NCBI RefSeq assembly: GCF_020085105.1
Contig: NC_058057.1
Location: forward strand, 25,431,082-25,495,081
DNA: 64,000 bases
DNA from: Siniperca chuatsi
Lineage: Eukaryota; Chordata; Actinopteri; Centrarchiformes; Sinipercidae
Direction of reading: 5' to 3'
Shown: positions 24,380-37,410 of the stretch, piece after piece
How the letters are laid out: the number at the start of each line of letters is the position of its first letter
Numbering within the stretch: position 1 is the first letter of the stretch
Program-made: the position numbers and the translations under genes
The notes under the pieces: model-generated
The model's database searches: none
What the model was told of the DNA's origin: nothing
Seen by the model: only the letters and a program-made list of their open reading frames with translations

Positions 24380-25980
24380 AATCCATATTTGAATTCAGTT
24401 ATCTAACGTTATTGAAGCCTGTCATGTTGCGATGGGCTGTACGTTCGATGTTCGGATGGGGAGATTTGGGATTCGTGTGTGCGTAAATTATTCATCACCC
24501 CTTGAAATGCAAACGACAGCCGAGGCGAGGGAGCCGCCACGCTATGTAGGTCACTTCCTATCTCGCACGGCTGGAGGAGAGAGAGGTACTGAAGTGAAGC
24601 GCCTAGCTGATGAATCGCCAATCAGAGACGCACGCAATCACCACCGACAGGAAGAGGAGGTAATAGTGAAGACGAACTCTTCTTCACTGGTTTTCTCAGA
24701 GGGAAGAACATCTCTGTGAACTAGAAAGTGAGAATTTAAATTCAACAGACGTAACTTCTACTTTAGTTCAAGTAAAATTTCTCATTTAAAACATACTCGG
24801 GTGTACTCCATTATTATTGTCTGTTTCTAATGTTGCTAAAGTATTGTCGAAATAAAATAATTCAATGATCTGCAAAAAAAAACAAAAAAACAATACTGAT
24901 GTATCAGTTAAGAGTTACAATAAATCAGAGGCAGTCTTAATCAAGTCTCGTCAGGACTTTATGATCTTGTAATCGCAAGTTAACTGAACTTCATCCAATC
25001 TCTAATTGCCATACAAATAATCCAACTCAGAACCTCTTTAACAAGCCAAAACCCATCAAGAATCAAGCCTCAGTCTAAATAAACTCTTGTAATTGTTCGC
25101 CAAGGGTTCGCGAGTTAAAAAATGTATCAACTTTTGTTGTTGAATGTTTATTTCAGTCTGTTCGAAGTCAGACATGGGTTTCTGTGAGGCTGCACGTCTG
25201 CACTCATACTTTGAAAACTGAAGCACGGAGAACGATTTTGACCAGCCGGACCGTTCAAACGCTAACGGAGCAGGTAACATCCAGGGGGCGCTGCTTTAAA
25301 ATGACCTCTAACATGAATGAATGGGCTTCCTGTTCACCATAAAATTAAAATAGTGGGAAAAAAACAAACCTGTGACCCCCCCTCTCTCTCTTGCGTGGAA
25401 GGAGAATTTTCATTCATCTCCTTGGCAGGGGGGAGGGGGGGACTTCTGTTGTCTCCGTGGAAACAGGCAGCCATTTTAGATTCTCACATGGAAGCTGATG
25501 GCGTAAATGTGGCTGCCATCAATCAGACTGTGGTTCCCCGTGGCGACGGGGCTTCTGATCCGAGCTGCAGAGAGTGTGTGTGCTCTCTCACACATACACA
25601 CACATATATGATACAGTATATTTAAAGGTAGAGATTCAGTCATCGTGATGGTTAACATGTACAGGTCATTGATCCACAGAGAGCAAATACAGTGCATTCT
25701 GATAATAGCTTGTATGTTTTAGAATATAATCCTAACAATATATCCATGTAAATTTATTCCATGTCAAATGTAGTTATCCCACATTCACTATACGTTTTTA
25801 CAATGTAGTTCATGGATGTTTTCCAATATATAGTGTACCTACGGTTTTTAAAAGAAGTCCAAAAATGAACAAAAATGGTGTAGACTTGACAGTAAAGTGA
25901 GAAATGAAATGGTGATGATGAAGCTGCTGGTTATCTTCTAATTAAATTAAAACTTATTAACTCTCCACTGAAACCTCAGA
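24380..25980. other. Unannotated non-coding stretch
   Basis: No exon or RNA gene was seen. It contains only short frames and a brief (CA)n/(TA)n patch near 25590-25620. Confidence 0.5.
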
Positions 25981-25984
25981 ATTA

Positions 25985-26390
25985 ACAGCAACTCTGCAGC
26001 TCTACAGAACTTTTGGTTTTGTTTTTTTTGCACATTTACTGTTTAGTTTTAGTCTCATCAACCTCTTTTCCAGAAGCAACAGGCGGCTGTTTTTAATCAA
26101 ACAAGCTCTGATAAACCCACTGTACACTACCTGCCCAGCACCAAACACGAGACAGACAAATTTAGAGACCAGCTGGTGAAGAAAGAGGAACATCTAGCGG
26201 TTAAAAGCCAGATATTTTTCTCAGGAGCTGGTGGAGACCAAACCAGAGCCAAAAGGAGAGTGAATATTGGATTTACATTCATCAGATGGACACAAACACG
26301 ACTCCAGTGGGATGCTATTGTTGCTCTGTGTCTGCTGAATGTATAAGTAGGCATACAAAGTTCATCAGAACAACTTAATAAGGTTAAATA
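25985..26390 (+). repeat. Four-copy interspersed repeat, copy C
   Basis: Inverse of copies A and B. It runs from CTGCAGCTCTACAG through TGATAAACCCACTGTACACT and GAGCTGGTGGAGACCAAA to TTGCTCTGTGTCTGCTG. Confidence 0.7.
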
Positions 26391-27574
26391 AATAATAATG
26401 GCTGTGTGTTTGAGTTCCTTAGCCCCCAAGTGGCCAAAATAAATCAATAAATGCAGCTTTAATAGTCCAAATCTTTTTTTCCAGATTACAACAACTACTG
26501 ACCAAATTGACATGAAATGTGCTGTGGATATTTATGGTCCCCAGAGGATGAATCATAATGATTTTGGTGACCCCTTGACCTTTCCTCTAGTGCCACCATA
26601 GGCAAAGTTTCCACGTGTATCCAAGAAATATCAAAATCTACAGTAATAGTGGGCAAATTACCGTAACATTTACTGACAGCATTTAAGCTCCACAGAGCAT
26701 GACCCCGTGACCCTTCCTCTGGTGGCACCCTCAGAACAAACTTTACATTTTTCTAAGAATAGATATCCGTCTGTCTATCTATCTACTTTGTATTTAGGGA
26801 GTGTGCCGTGTCTCTCTGCAGGGTTTTGCCTTTGAAAAGTTTTTTTGGGGCTGATTTCTGCATAAAGAATGAGGAGAAGATTTGGAGCTGAATTAAGAAA
26901 CACAAAGCCGGAGAGAGCAGCTGAGTCTGCAGGAGGCTGATTAACATTTAATACAGCTGAGAGACAGATAGACAGACAGAGACGGTGCTGTCTGTGTTAC
27001 TGAAGAAATTCGTACGAACTTAAATAAAGAAAAACAATATTAGAACATTCAAATGTCTGGTGATTTCCTGATAAGCATGTTGCTGAATGAATGAATGTTG
27101 ATGATTATCATACATTTTTTAACATCATTGTACTTATATGTAAACAACACTGTACCTTTTGAAGCTTTGGCAACATTGTTTTGTTTCCTGTCTTGTCATA
27201 TAAAATAAATTTAAAGCCCCTGAAAGTCTTTCTCTATAACATTAAATGGTCATTTTACAGCCTGTGGTATAATGTCTTCTGTGGCTCTGGAAGAGCTTTC
27301 CAAAGTTTAAAAATAACCCTGATGATGTCTAATCATCAGGGTTTAATGAAAGACACTATTGAGTTGCATTATGGAAATTGTAATTCTGGGGCTTGACCCA
27401 TTCTGGGGATAAAAGTCAGGATAGCTCAGCCTCTGTTGCTTCAATTTTAACTTTTCAGCTGTCAATCAGAAGTCCCTTAACTTTACTGAAGTGCAATACT
27501 AAATCTCTGGAGTACCTCTTTAAATATTCCCGATTAGATAAGAAACAATCAAACTTTTAAAAACAACATCTTAA

Positions 27575-27840
27575 TGCTGGGTTCAGACCACATGATATTT
27601 CTGTCTGTTAAGATGGTCACTGCGTCAGATTAGGCGATTACAGATTCATAAATTCAGCAGAGAGACATGACAGACTACACGTTGGTCCCCAACCAATCAT
27701 AGCTTGCCGTGTTTCACGACATGTGTGATGTCATCAGGAAGGAGGTGCTAGGGGCCGACTTCTGGGAACAAGAGTGTAAACAAACAAAGGCGTCCAAAGC
27801 GGTGTGTTTGTTACCGGTTGTCTTGTGTTCGGAAATAATC
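27575..27840 (+). repeat. Interspersed repeat, copy 2 of 2
   Basis: About 260 bp match 1507-1770 in the same order and orientation with scattered substitutions and a 5' insertion. The match stops just after GGTGTGTTTGTTACCGG, so this copy is 3'-truncated relative to copy 1. Confidence 0.7.
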
Positions 27841-28049
27841 AAAACTGTTATTATTATAATTAGAACAATGTATTCGTATAGGATCCCATTACTTACAGTG
27901 AGAAGCTGAGTAAGAAAATACATTTTAAGGGCCTTTAAATAAAATGAGTTTGGGGGGAGAGCACAGAGACTGACATATGTAAAAACTGAAAGAAAGAGGC
28001 TTATTGAATGATAATTGTTGAAATGATTGAAAATCAAGAAACTCTTCAA

Positions 28050-29450
28050 ACAGTGTCATCTGATTGTCCAGCTGCCAAAATCTAGACGAGAGAAGAGAGG
28101 AGTTGTTGAAAAAGTTTCTAAATGTTGATTCACTCATCTGAGTTGCCTTTGGTTGTTACCGTGCGCTCACTCAATCCTCAATCCTCAGAGTATAAGGGAT
28201 TTTTTATACCTGAGTTTTGCCTCTCAGGCAACATACAGGCTGCCCTACTTTATTTATGGATGCTTACAGCCATACCACCCTGAGCACACCCAATCTCGCA
28301 CGATAACCAAATTCCTTTTCTCATACAGAGCTTTTCAACAAAGCTGCAGACACAACAGCAGTACAACACCAAAAATCTAAACAAAAACAATTACTGAACT
28401 ACAGGCCTGGGAGAATCTATAAAAATCTGTTTTGATAAGGGATTTTTGAGATTCTACTCATCAATACATACAGCGCAGCACAGTCTGCGGATCGTTTCTA
28501 TTCATACACATATTCTGTACTGTATATTGTAAGATCCTGGCAGCGTGTTACAGTTCGATTTGGATGTTTCTGAGGAAGAAAGAATTTAGGTTTATTTGAC
28601 TCACTTGACCAACAAAAATTAGTCCAGCAGAAAGTGATAATAATAATATAAATAGTCCTGTAGAAGTCACACATGAAGCGACTTAAACACACAGCTGTGA
28701 CTCACTGAGGGAGATGTATTTGTCCAAACAAATGTCCCTTTTTTGTGTTGAAAGACTGAAATTTCCTGGCACTACTGAAAGATTACTAAGCTAAAAAAAA
28801 CAAAAAAACACACAGTACTGGAGAAATTTTTTGTTTCTTAGTCAATTATGACACACCTACGTAATAATTATTCCTCCTGTAACTGAATCACAGAGGAAGC
28901 TAAGGTTCCCCTGAAGCAAATGATGTGAAACACTTGATATTGAGTGAAGAAATGAGCCAAAAAACAAACTAATTTATGTAGAAATATGCAGATGCTCGTT
29001 GGCCTGTGGCAGGCCTCAGAAGGCTTCACTTTGGCTCCCTGTAATCAAGTGATACAGCAGGAGCATACAACTGGTTACTTGGCATTGTTTGTGGTGGTGT
29101 TTCGTCAAATTAAGACTACATTTCCCATCAGCCCCCTTTTCCCTCACTGATGAGGATTTCCCTCCAAATCTGATCCAGTCTCATTTTTTATTTTACAGTA
29201 ATTCTGTCTCCACTTAATGTGTTTGTGATGATCTATCAGTGCTAAAACACACCTCTAACAGTTTAAATGTGTGGATGAAGATGTATTCTGTGGAGGCAGG
29301 ATGTGTGTTTGGGATTCAGTCTGCCTCTGCTGCCGGCTGCCTCGCTGGATCTCAGCCTGCTGCAGACCTGAACAGCATTTTTAACAGCCAGCAGGCAGCT
29401 CACAGCACCACAGTGTCCCATTTCTACCACATACAGTACCGAGAGCAGAG
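28050..29450. other. Unannotated non-coding stretch
   Basis: AT-rich with short unrelated frames. No supported gene or named repeat. Confidence 0.5.
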
Positions 29451-29584
29451 CTGGAGTGCAATGAAGTAGATTTACTCAAGTATTGTACTTAAATACACTG
29501 TTGAGGCACTTCCCTCCTACATTTCACTTCACTAGGCTACATTTCTGAGGTAAATATTGTACTTTTTAATCAACACAGTAATTG

Positions 29585-29725
29585 ATGCTGGTTGTGTTGT
29601 ACCTGAAACCACACCCAACAGTGATCTCATGGGGTCTTGAAGTACACCTGTGCATCACTGCAGCAAGGCGAGAAGTTAAACTACTGGAGGTCAGCAAAAA
29701 CAGGATTTTCAGGGGATGTTTTTTT
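29585..29725 (+). repeat. Repeat pair member 1
   Basis: AACCACACCCAACAGTGAT, GTACACCTGTGCATCACTGC and TTCAGGGGATGTT match 36365-36470 in the same orientation. The short frames on both strands here are repeat-derived. Confidence 0.6.
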
Positions 29726-30239
29726 ACCTTTGTCCATAGTTTATCCATGGTCTCCATGCTTCTACACATACTTGTCAAACAGTGTGGTGCCATAATAATC
29801 TGTTCGCTTTTTTTGCGTTAACTAAGAGAAAAACAACCACTTAGTTTACTGAGGACAAGAGGGAATGCAATACATCAATAATTCGGTGATTTGCAGGACA
29901 AAAGACATCTCAATGACACATTTTCAAATGTTACATATAGGGGCTTTAAAGTGGCCAAAATTATTCTTGTTTTATTGTCAATTTCATTTGATGGTTTATT
30001 GGTTTAAATAAAGCTATGTTTTAAAACTGACATTTATCATTTTTATGGTGTGAAGGGTCACATGACATGCAGTGGCATTGTGACCAATAAATAAAAAAAT
30101 AAAAATTGCAAACTTTTCTCACATCCTCCCTCCCAAACACACCATCACCTGCAACTGGACAACCATGTCATGCGACTGAGTTTGCGGCATGTTTTATTGT
30201 TTCATTTTCAACTCATCATTTTTCTAGTTTGTTTTCCTC

Positions 30240-30740
30240 AGAGACTCTGAATTCCCTCTGACTCATCTTCTCTATTTCTTCTCACTTTTCACGCCCTCTC
30301 CATTCCCGTGGTTTTTTATTTCATTGTCTTTCCTTACAGATGTTCTTCGTTCCTCATTTCACTTCCTTCTGATTACACTTTTCCTTTTCTTCTCCACCTG
30401 TCTCCATCAATCATCTTGCTTCCATTCCCTCGACCACCATACTTTTACTCCTGTTCGTCCTCTCTCTTTTTTCTTTTTCCCTCTCTTCCAGATACACTCT
30501 TTCTTCCCGAAGTTCCTCCCTCTCCTTCTCCTCCCCGTCATTCCTCCTGTCTCTGTTTCTGTCTATCTTTGTCTTTTGCCTCTTCTGTTTCCTCAAATGT
30601 CCTCCGATTCCCTCACCGTCGTCGTCTCCTCTTTCTTCTCGCTCCCCTCCCTTGCCGGCTCTTTCTCCCACTCTCATCTTTTTTTCCCTTCCAACACGTC
30701 CGTCCGCTCGTTCGACTTCTTTCTCCTGTTTCCTGCCTTC
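30240..30740 (+). repeat. Pyrimidine-rich tract
   Basis: C+T-rich strand with TCTT/TCC units. The overlapping frames at 30308-30853 and 30324-30743 are low-complexity and not genes. Confidence 0.7.
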
Positions 30741-30899
30741 TGAAACATCAGCGCTCACAGCGGGCTGTCGAACCACCCGCAGATTCTACCCACAATTCAC
30801 CTCTCCTCATAATGAGGACGACGGGCGCTTGCGGTGCAGAGTTCAAACACTGAAAGCAGCAATTAAAAGGAGTTTATGAGTCAGTTTTGGTGAAGAGGT

Positions 30900-32990
30900 G
30901 AAAGTGGGATTGTGGTGTTTGATGCTGAAGACAGCTGAGTGTAAACCTTTTTATGATCATTCTTACACAAAGACTTTTATTCTGCTTGAGTTTCTGCTGC
31001 AGCGTCTGATCAGCTCTCCACTGGACTTTCTGTCTGTTTGAACCACACATCCTGAACTGTGATCAATATAAAACCAAAACAGACACATCAACACTTATCT
31101 AATGTACAGAAAACGGTAGTAAGGTAGTCCTCCTTTTTCACAAAGTGTTAGATCCAACAAACCATTCACAGCTCATATTTTTTAAGGTATGAACTCTCCA
31201 AACTGTACACCTCTCGAATGAGGAAGCATTTGCTATTTTGCTTCATCATCCTGAGAGATTTTGCTGCTTTTTAGCACTTCAGTTATGTGCTCCTAGTCAC
31301 GCATAATGAAATTACCTTTCAGAACATGAGTAAATACAGTATGCACACTCACTGTGACGCAGAATTTGTTTTCTTTTTTCTTCCTTTAATCATCTTCAGA
31401 TCCAACATATTTATCTTGGGTTGAGAACCACTGCGGTAAAGGCTGTGTCTCGATGTTCCCCCAATATGTAGATAATGCTTCAAAACTCTTCTCCGGGATT
31501 GGTCTAAATTATTAATGCCACCCAATCTTGATAATCAAACACTTTTAAAAAAAATAGAACATTTCCAATATTACCTGGAAAATGGAAGATTGGCTGCAAA
31601 GAATAAAGGCATAAAGAAACAATTTCTTTAATTTCTTTTTGCTCAGTTCAGTTAAATGATTCAAAGTCACTGACTTTTTGTGAGCTGTCCCATCTCCCTT
31701 CAGTAAGTACATCAGTAAGTGGTTGTATCACCGTTCATAATGATTGATTCTGTCTTCAGATCAGCAGTACGTTCAGTTTAGTTAGTACAATACTAGCCTA
31801 TACAAGCTGCAACTGTTAATAAGGTTAATAGCTCAGCAGTCAACAATTTGCGACAGAGTTATCAGCCAGGAGCCAAGACACTGTGTATCATGGCCGAACT
31901 GACTTCGGCGCTCTCAGTCACCAGTGAAGGGAGCTGCAGTGCTAAAAGCTACTGAGTCTGTTAGTGACAGCGATAACTTAGTATACCCAGTTCAATTTGA
32001 AGATTCAGTGTTAACAGCTCTACTGAATACTACGTTAAAGGCATTATGAATCAATGCATTTTATGTTAACTGTTTCGTCAGCAAGCTAATTGCTAGTGTT
32101 GATTTAACTGACATCAAACACCTCCTCCCATTACCTTTATAATGCTAAATTTTTAAACTGTTATTGTGTTTTGCAAGCCTTTGTATAATGTGCGGTTCCC
32201 CCCTCCAGTAGCTTCTTGTTTTTGACCTGAAAGATTCCCTAAATACACACACACACAAAAAACAACAGCCAGCCCGCACACTGTGAACACACAGACGGGG
32301 TAAAGTCATCCATCATGTCGAGAACTTTCAGGTGACATTAGAAGCACAGCAAACATCATCTCATAGCTGGACGCATCTGTGTTTATGTTCATATATGGAG
32401 AATATGAGGGGCCTGACTTCCAGTTATACTGCCTCAGATAATGAATACACACACACACACCCACACACACACAGAGACGAACACTGATGCAGACTGACAG
32501 ACACACAAACAGATGCACACTCACTCTCTCTCCTCTGGAGCTCCATCTGTGTAATGACATCTCACGCTTGGTTAGGACTCTGCTGCATAATTAGAGCTCT
32601 GGCAGCTGACGGATGGCACTGCAGTACCTCCACCCTGCCGACCTTGGCCTCACCTCGGGCCGGGCTGAGGTCTGCACGGGTCTGAGAATGTACCGGAACA
32701 AGAAAAGGAACTGTTTTATGGAGCAAAACGAGTTAACCATCACTGTTTGCTCTAATGCCTTCAGTAGGCCTTTCTTATTAGAGACATTTTGACTGGTCAT
32801 AGTAGGAAAAGTACAGGTGTTATTAATAACATTAACGATGGCTCCGTTCTATTCAAGTGTCCCAGCATGGCAAATACCAGGACCCTGAAACCGAAGCAAC
32901 TAAATGGAACTCAGCCATCGTTAATTTTATTACTTAAATCTGTGCTTATACTGTGACATGTGAAAATGCCAAAAAGTCCTATTTTTGTAA
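30900..32990. other. Unannotated non-coding stretch
   Basis: No gene supported. It carries (AC)n at about 32447-32475 and scattered short frames. Confidence 0.5.
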
Positions 32991-32998
32991 TACAACTA

Positions 32999-33582
32999 TC
33001 CATCCATCCATCCATCCATCTTCTTCCGCTTATCCGGGGCCGGGTCGCGGGGGCAGCAGTCTAAGCAGGGACTCCCAGACTTCCTTCGCCCCAGACACTT
33101 CCTCCAGCTCCTCCGGGGATCCTGAGGCGTTCCCAGGCCAGCCGAGAGACATAGTCCCTCCAGCGTGTCCTGGGTCTTCCCGGGGCCGCCTCCCGGTGGG
33201 ACATGCCCAGAACACCTCCCGAGGGAGGCGTCCAGGAGGCATCCGGATCAGATGCCCTAGCCACCTCAGCTGGCTCCTCTCGACGTGGAGGAGCAGCGGC
33301 TCTACTCGAGCTCCCCGTGTGACTGAGCTCCTCACCCTATCTCTAAGGGAGCGCCCAGCCACTCGGCGGAGAAGCCCATTTCGGCCGCTTGTATCCGCGA
33401 TCTTGTCCTTTCGGTCACTACCCAAAGCTCATGACCATAGGTGAGGGCAGGAGCGTAGATTGACCGGTAAATCGAGAGCTTTGTCTTTCGACTCAGCTCC
33501 TTCTTTACCACAACGGTCCGATACAGCGCCCGCATCACTGCAGACGCTGCACCGATCCGCCTGTCAATCTCACGCTCCATCT
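32999..33582 (-). pseudogene. 3' end of a Rex3-like (RTE) LINE, reverse-transcriptase ORF C-terminus
   Basis: On the minus strand, conceptual fragments read IDRRIGAASAVMRALYRTVV, KLSIYRSIYAPALTYGHELW and ERSQLRWLGHLIRMPPGRLP, ending in PPRPGPG and a stop at about 33030. This is followed by only about 26 nt ending in (GATG)n. A very short 3' UTR with GATG repeats is a Rex3/RTE trait as I recall it. Two frames must be joined (break near 33,330-33,425), so it is dead and 5'-truncated. Confidence 0.7.
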
Positions 33583-33787
33583 GTAATACAACTACATACT
33601 TGTAATTTATACAAAAATGTTGTCAAACCTATTTTTTCATTAATTACATTTTTTAAGGTTTGGTTTGGGAAGGGAGTGTAGTTTAATGGAAGATTCTGGT
33701 TTGTTTTGTTTTGTTTCATTTTTACATCCTTCTAAAAGTCTACTGTAAAAAAAAAAGTCAGTTTTGAGGTTTATTTTGCTGTCATCA

Positions 33788-34361
33788 TTACAGGATAAGG
33801 CTGGTCATATTTAATTGTTTTCTTATTGTCAGCAAATCCCATAAGAAGACCAAAACCAACAACATGTTAGTCCGTCTCGCAATACTTTCTGACTTCCTGT
33901 CTGTGGCTCTGCAGCTCCAAGCTCATTGGTTCCTACTGAAGACTTAAATCTTTAAAAACAAAGCTGGTCAATGTAGTTTTTAACAAACGTCACTCAAACA
34001 GGAGGAAATGGTGCATTTGTTGGGGACTATTTTCAGCGGCGGATGAATCCACATTTGGTGCTCTAGTGAGTGTTTGGGGCAGCAGGACGGTGTGTGTGGG
34101 ACTGAGTCAGAATAAACTACAGTGTGTGTGTTCATGGTGATGAAGGAACATGTCACCCAGTGCAACAGTGCGGCTCACTGATGTGTTTTTAATCGTTTTT
34201 GGACGACAGTGGAGCTCTATGGCTCAGAGGAAGGAGATACATCAGGCTGTGATACTGGATACACACACAACACTTATTATACATTCAGTGTTTGTTTTGG
34301 TCTTTTCATGAGATTTTAGACAATAACAAAAATATAGAACATCACCAGACTTATCTTTTAA
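33788..34361 (-). mobile_element. MITE with about 65-bp terminal inverted repeats, copy 2
   Basis: Inverted relative to 18376-18928, and the ends TTACAGGATAAGGCTGG and CAGACTTATCTTTTAA pair with each other. Partial relatives lie at about 21165-21300 and 21395-21548. Confidence 0.75.
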
Positions 34362-35889
34362 CAGAGAGTCACGTTTCACATGATGGAGACTCACACTGTA
34401 ATTAAAGTCATCCAAAACAAATAATCACTGAATGATTCAAACTCATAAAGAGAGTAAAACACCGTTCTGTATTTCAAAAACACAGATACTGTCCCATCCT
34501 GGAAACAATCTCCTCGTTTGCAGGCAAATCCCATGAATAGTCAATAAGTTCAATGTATTTCCATAATGAGTTTTACTTTCATGCCAGTATTTGATTTTTT
34601 TCCTTCTTAATCAGAGTAGGCGTCATAATTTCCAAATGCTGGAAATCTCATTTTGGAGTGAAACTTTAGAAATGCAGAAATGGCTGCAGGGGGGACGCAG
34701 AGCGCGCCAAACTTTCGACGAGGGCACAAATTGATTCATACGTTTCTGTCCACGATGCAAATCAGCAGGGAGACGAGATAATGAAGCCCCAGATGACAGG
34801 AACCTGCCAAGCTGCTAACAGCTGATACACTGATCGCTTAGTATAAAGAAAACATTGATCAGGCTCCATTACAGAGAGGTCTGACTGAGGCCCGTGGTGT
34901 GTTCACTGACCTGACCGACCAACAGCTTCATCCATACACAAGCCAGTGTAATTTAGTCTTTGTGTGTATTGTGTTGGCAGGCTCTAGCTAGATTTTGCTG
35001 TCCATATGCTCAATACTTTAGAGTACGTTTAAAGGGTCATTTCACCAAATTACAAAAAAAAGATTTCAGTTTTATGTGCTTAGTTTTGGTGTTATGTGCC
35101 AAGATTTTGAAGTAGTCTGATCTCAGAATAATTGATTAAAGTAAGAAAGTAGTAATAAGAGATTGTGATTTAAAGATAAATCTGTTGGTTTCTTAATGAG
35201 CACAGAGTCGGCACGTTTCTTATTCTCTCTGACCACTAGTACTTTCTGATTTCACTGATTAAAGCATCTTCAGCTGGAGAGGAAAAACTAAGCAGTTGCT
35301 GTGGTGTTTGGTTTCTGAAAACAAGTTTGAGTGAAAAATCAGGTCCTAATGGGAATAGCAATGCTTATTTAATAAATCAGAGAGTTCTTTGAGCCAATGC
35401 CCTCTTCTAGAAAACCAGTACCCTCACCAAAAACACAAAACACTCAAAAAAACCCCTCCTTTTTCATCATATCAAACGTCATGTTGGTAGCGGAGGAGGC
35501 GGGGGAGCTGGTTTCAGAGCCAGATGCAGACAGCTGTCATGGAAACAGACACCACTTTGTTCATCTCGCCATCTTTGATTGCATCTCCTTCAGTGTTTCC
35601 TCCATTGACGCAGTGCTGAGCCGTACTTCTCCTTGATGCCGGATCAGAAAGGAAGCCCCCATGTAAACACCGCCACCGGATTGGATGAAGAAATAATTTG
35701 ATGATAAATGCTGCAGAGGAGAGCAGGAGCCGGGCTTAAGAGGAACGTCGTCAATGCCAGATGTGCTCTGATAATTAAAAGAACTCAAGGTTTTCACTTT
35801 CCAGCACGTCTATACAAAGGAACGTTTTTCAAGGGTTCTTCAGTCACGGTAGTGGGGTCTAAGATAGATAGATAAGATATTCAAAGAGC

Positions 35890-36720
35890 CCACATGAACT
35901 CAGACATGGCCTCCGTGACTTGGACATGACGTCGACAAATCAGATGTACCTTCAGCCAAATGTTGACATTATCTCTGTGATTTGGACATGACATGAGCTA
36001 CTCGACACTACCTGAGCGGCACAGGCATGACCTCAGAGACTCGGACATGGCCTGAGTGATTCAGACATGAACTCAGCGACTCAGATTTAACTCAGAGACT
36101 TGGATGCGGCCTCAGTGACTCAGACATGAGCTTGGTAAATTAGACATGACATCAGCAACTCCAGACCTGACCTCGGTGACTTGGAAATTAACTCGGATGA
36201 GGCCTCAACGACTCGGACATGATCTCATTGACTTGAGTAATGTAACTCACATGACCCTGGACATTAACTCAGATTTGGACATGAGCTCAGCAACTTAAAT
36301 ATTAAAGAGTAACTTGTGCTTGTAAGTTTAAAGCCTGTTGAGTGTGGTCAGAAATGTGCTTTGTTGCACCTGTAACCACACCCAACAGTGATGTCACAGG
36401 GTCCTGGAGTACACCTGTACATCACTGCAGCAAGGTGAGAAGTGAATCCACAGGAATTTCAGGGGGTGTTAAGTTACTCTTTAACTCAGTGAGCTGTGTG
36501 TGTCCTTGGCAATGGACCTCGACAATTTGGACACAAGCGTGGATAGTTAGACATGACTTGGACATGAGCTCGGTTAGGGTCATCAATCTGGACATGACCT
36601 TGGCAGGACCACAGCGGCTAAGATATGACCTCCATGACCAAACATGACCATGCCTCGGATGCGATCTCTAACTTTGTGGGACTCAACTTGGACTTGGACT
36701 AAAGCGACTCGGCTACAACA
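35890..36720 (+). repeat. Degenerate minisatellite, about 21-22 bp unit (CTCAGCGACTCGGACATGAC)
   Basis: Dozens of imperfect GACTCGGACATGACCTCAG-like units run from about 35,895 to 36,295 and resume from about 36,485 to 36,720. Units vary in sequence and length. No long open frame persists, so it is not a coding repeat. Confidence 0.75.
36340..36475 (+). repeat. Repeat pair member 2, inside the 35.9-36.7 kb array
   Basis: ACCACACCCAACAGTGATGT and ACATCACTGCAGCAAGG match 29610-29670. It interrupts the minisatellite, which resumes after it. Confidence 0.6.
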
Positions 36721-37171
36721 CCAGAGTGGTCTGTGCTTATTTTCTGTCATGCAGCTGAATGTCTGCATTAAGTTTTTGTTCTTCTTCCCCATCAGAACTG
36801 CGAGCACTTTAGCGAACATCCCCCGCTCGGTGTCAGACGGTTTGTGGTGTCAGAGAGTTCTTCAACCCCGGCAGAACATTCTGGTTTATTTTAGACACTG
36901 TTGGTCTAAAAATTTACAAAACCTCTTACTGAAGTGTGAGCAGGATGCTTCTAATGTCTGGTTTGTTAAGTTTCTTTACAGTTCCCGGTCTTCTTCCCCT
37001 CCAGCAGGGCAGCGGTGGACCAATGCCAGAGCTCCGTCTGCTAAGGAGATGTGTGTGTGTTGAGGAGGAGTGCTAACGAGGCTCAGCCAGCGAGGAGGTG
37101 AAGCTGCTGCGGGGTGACCTTTGACCTCCAAGAGGCGCTCGCTCTCAGACTGGGTTGCCTCTGGCGGGGTC

Positions 37172-37309
37172 ATGGCGCCCCACTCTCACCGCGAGGCAGT
37201 GGTTGAGGTCAGAGCGAGGAACCCCGAGCCTCCGTCCTGCTGTTTCCAACATCGACGCCGACCAATCGACCGGCCGCAGGAGGACGGAGGAGGAGGAGGA
37301 GGAGGAGGT
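37172..37309 (+). other. Candidate first exon, unidentified
   Basis: An ATG in a fair context (GTCATGGCG) opens 46 codons, MAPHSHREAVVEVRARNPEP through CCFQHRRRPIDRPQED to a poly-Gly run, up to a perfect donor GTGAGT at 37310. The block is rich in CpG. No downstream coding partner was found before the opposite-strand rnaseh1 gene, which argues against it. The poly-Gly part is a (GGA)n microsatellite. Confidence 0.2.
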
Positions 37310-37410
37310 GTGAGTCTCTAATTTCTCTTTCTCTGTGTTTCCATCAGCAGAAACAATTTATTTTTTACGAACACGTACAGTAGGTCTGCAGGAGGGAAGG
37401 AGACGAGAAG

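Noticed and set aside
30308-30853. 181-codon open frame
   Set aside because: Pyrimidine-rich low complexity with overlapping open frames on both strands and no family resemblance.
32999-33590. Functional retrotransposon
   Set aside because: 5'-truncated, and the reading frame needs a frame change to stay open.
18568-34165. Identical 61-codon frames at 18568-18753 (+) and 33980-34165 (-)
   Set aside because: Both lie in the core of an inverted-end MITE. No start, splice or family evidence for a protein.
35890-36720. CRISPR-like array
   Set aside because: The units are contiguous and degenerate, without spacers, in a vertebrate nuclear background.
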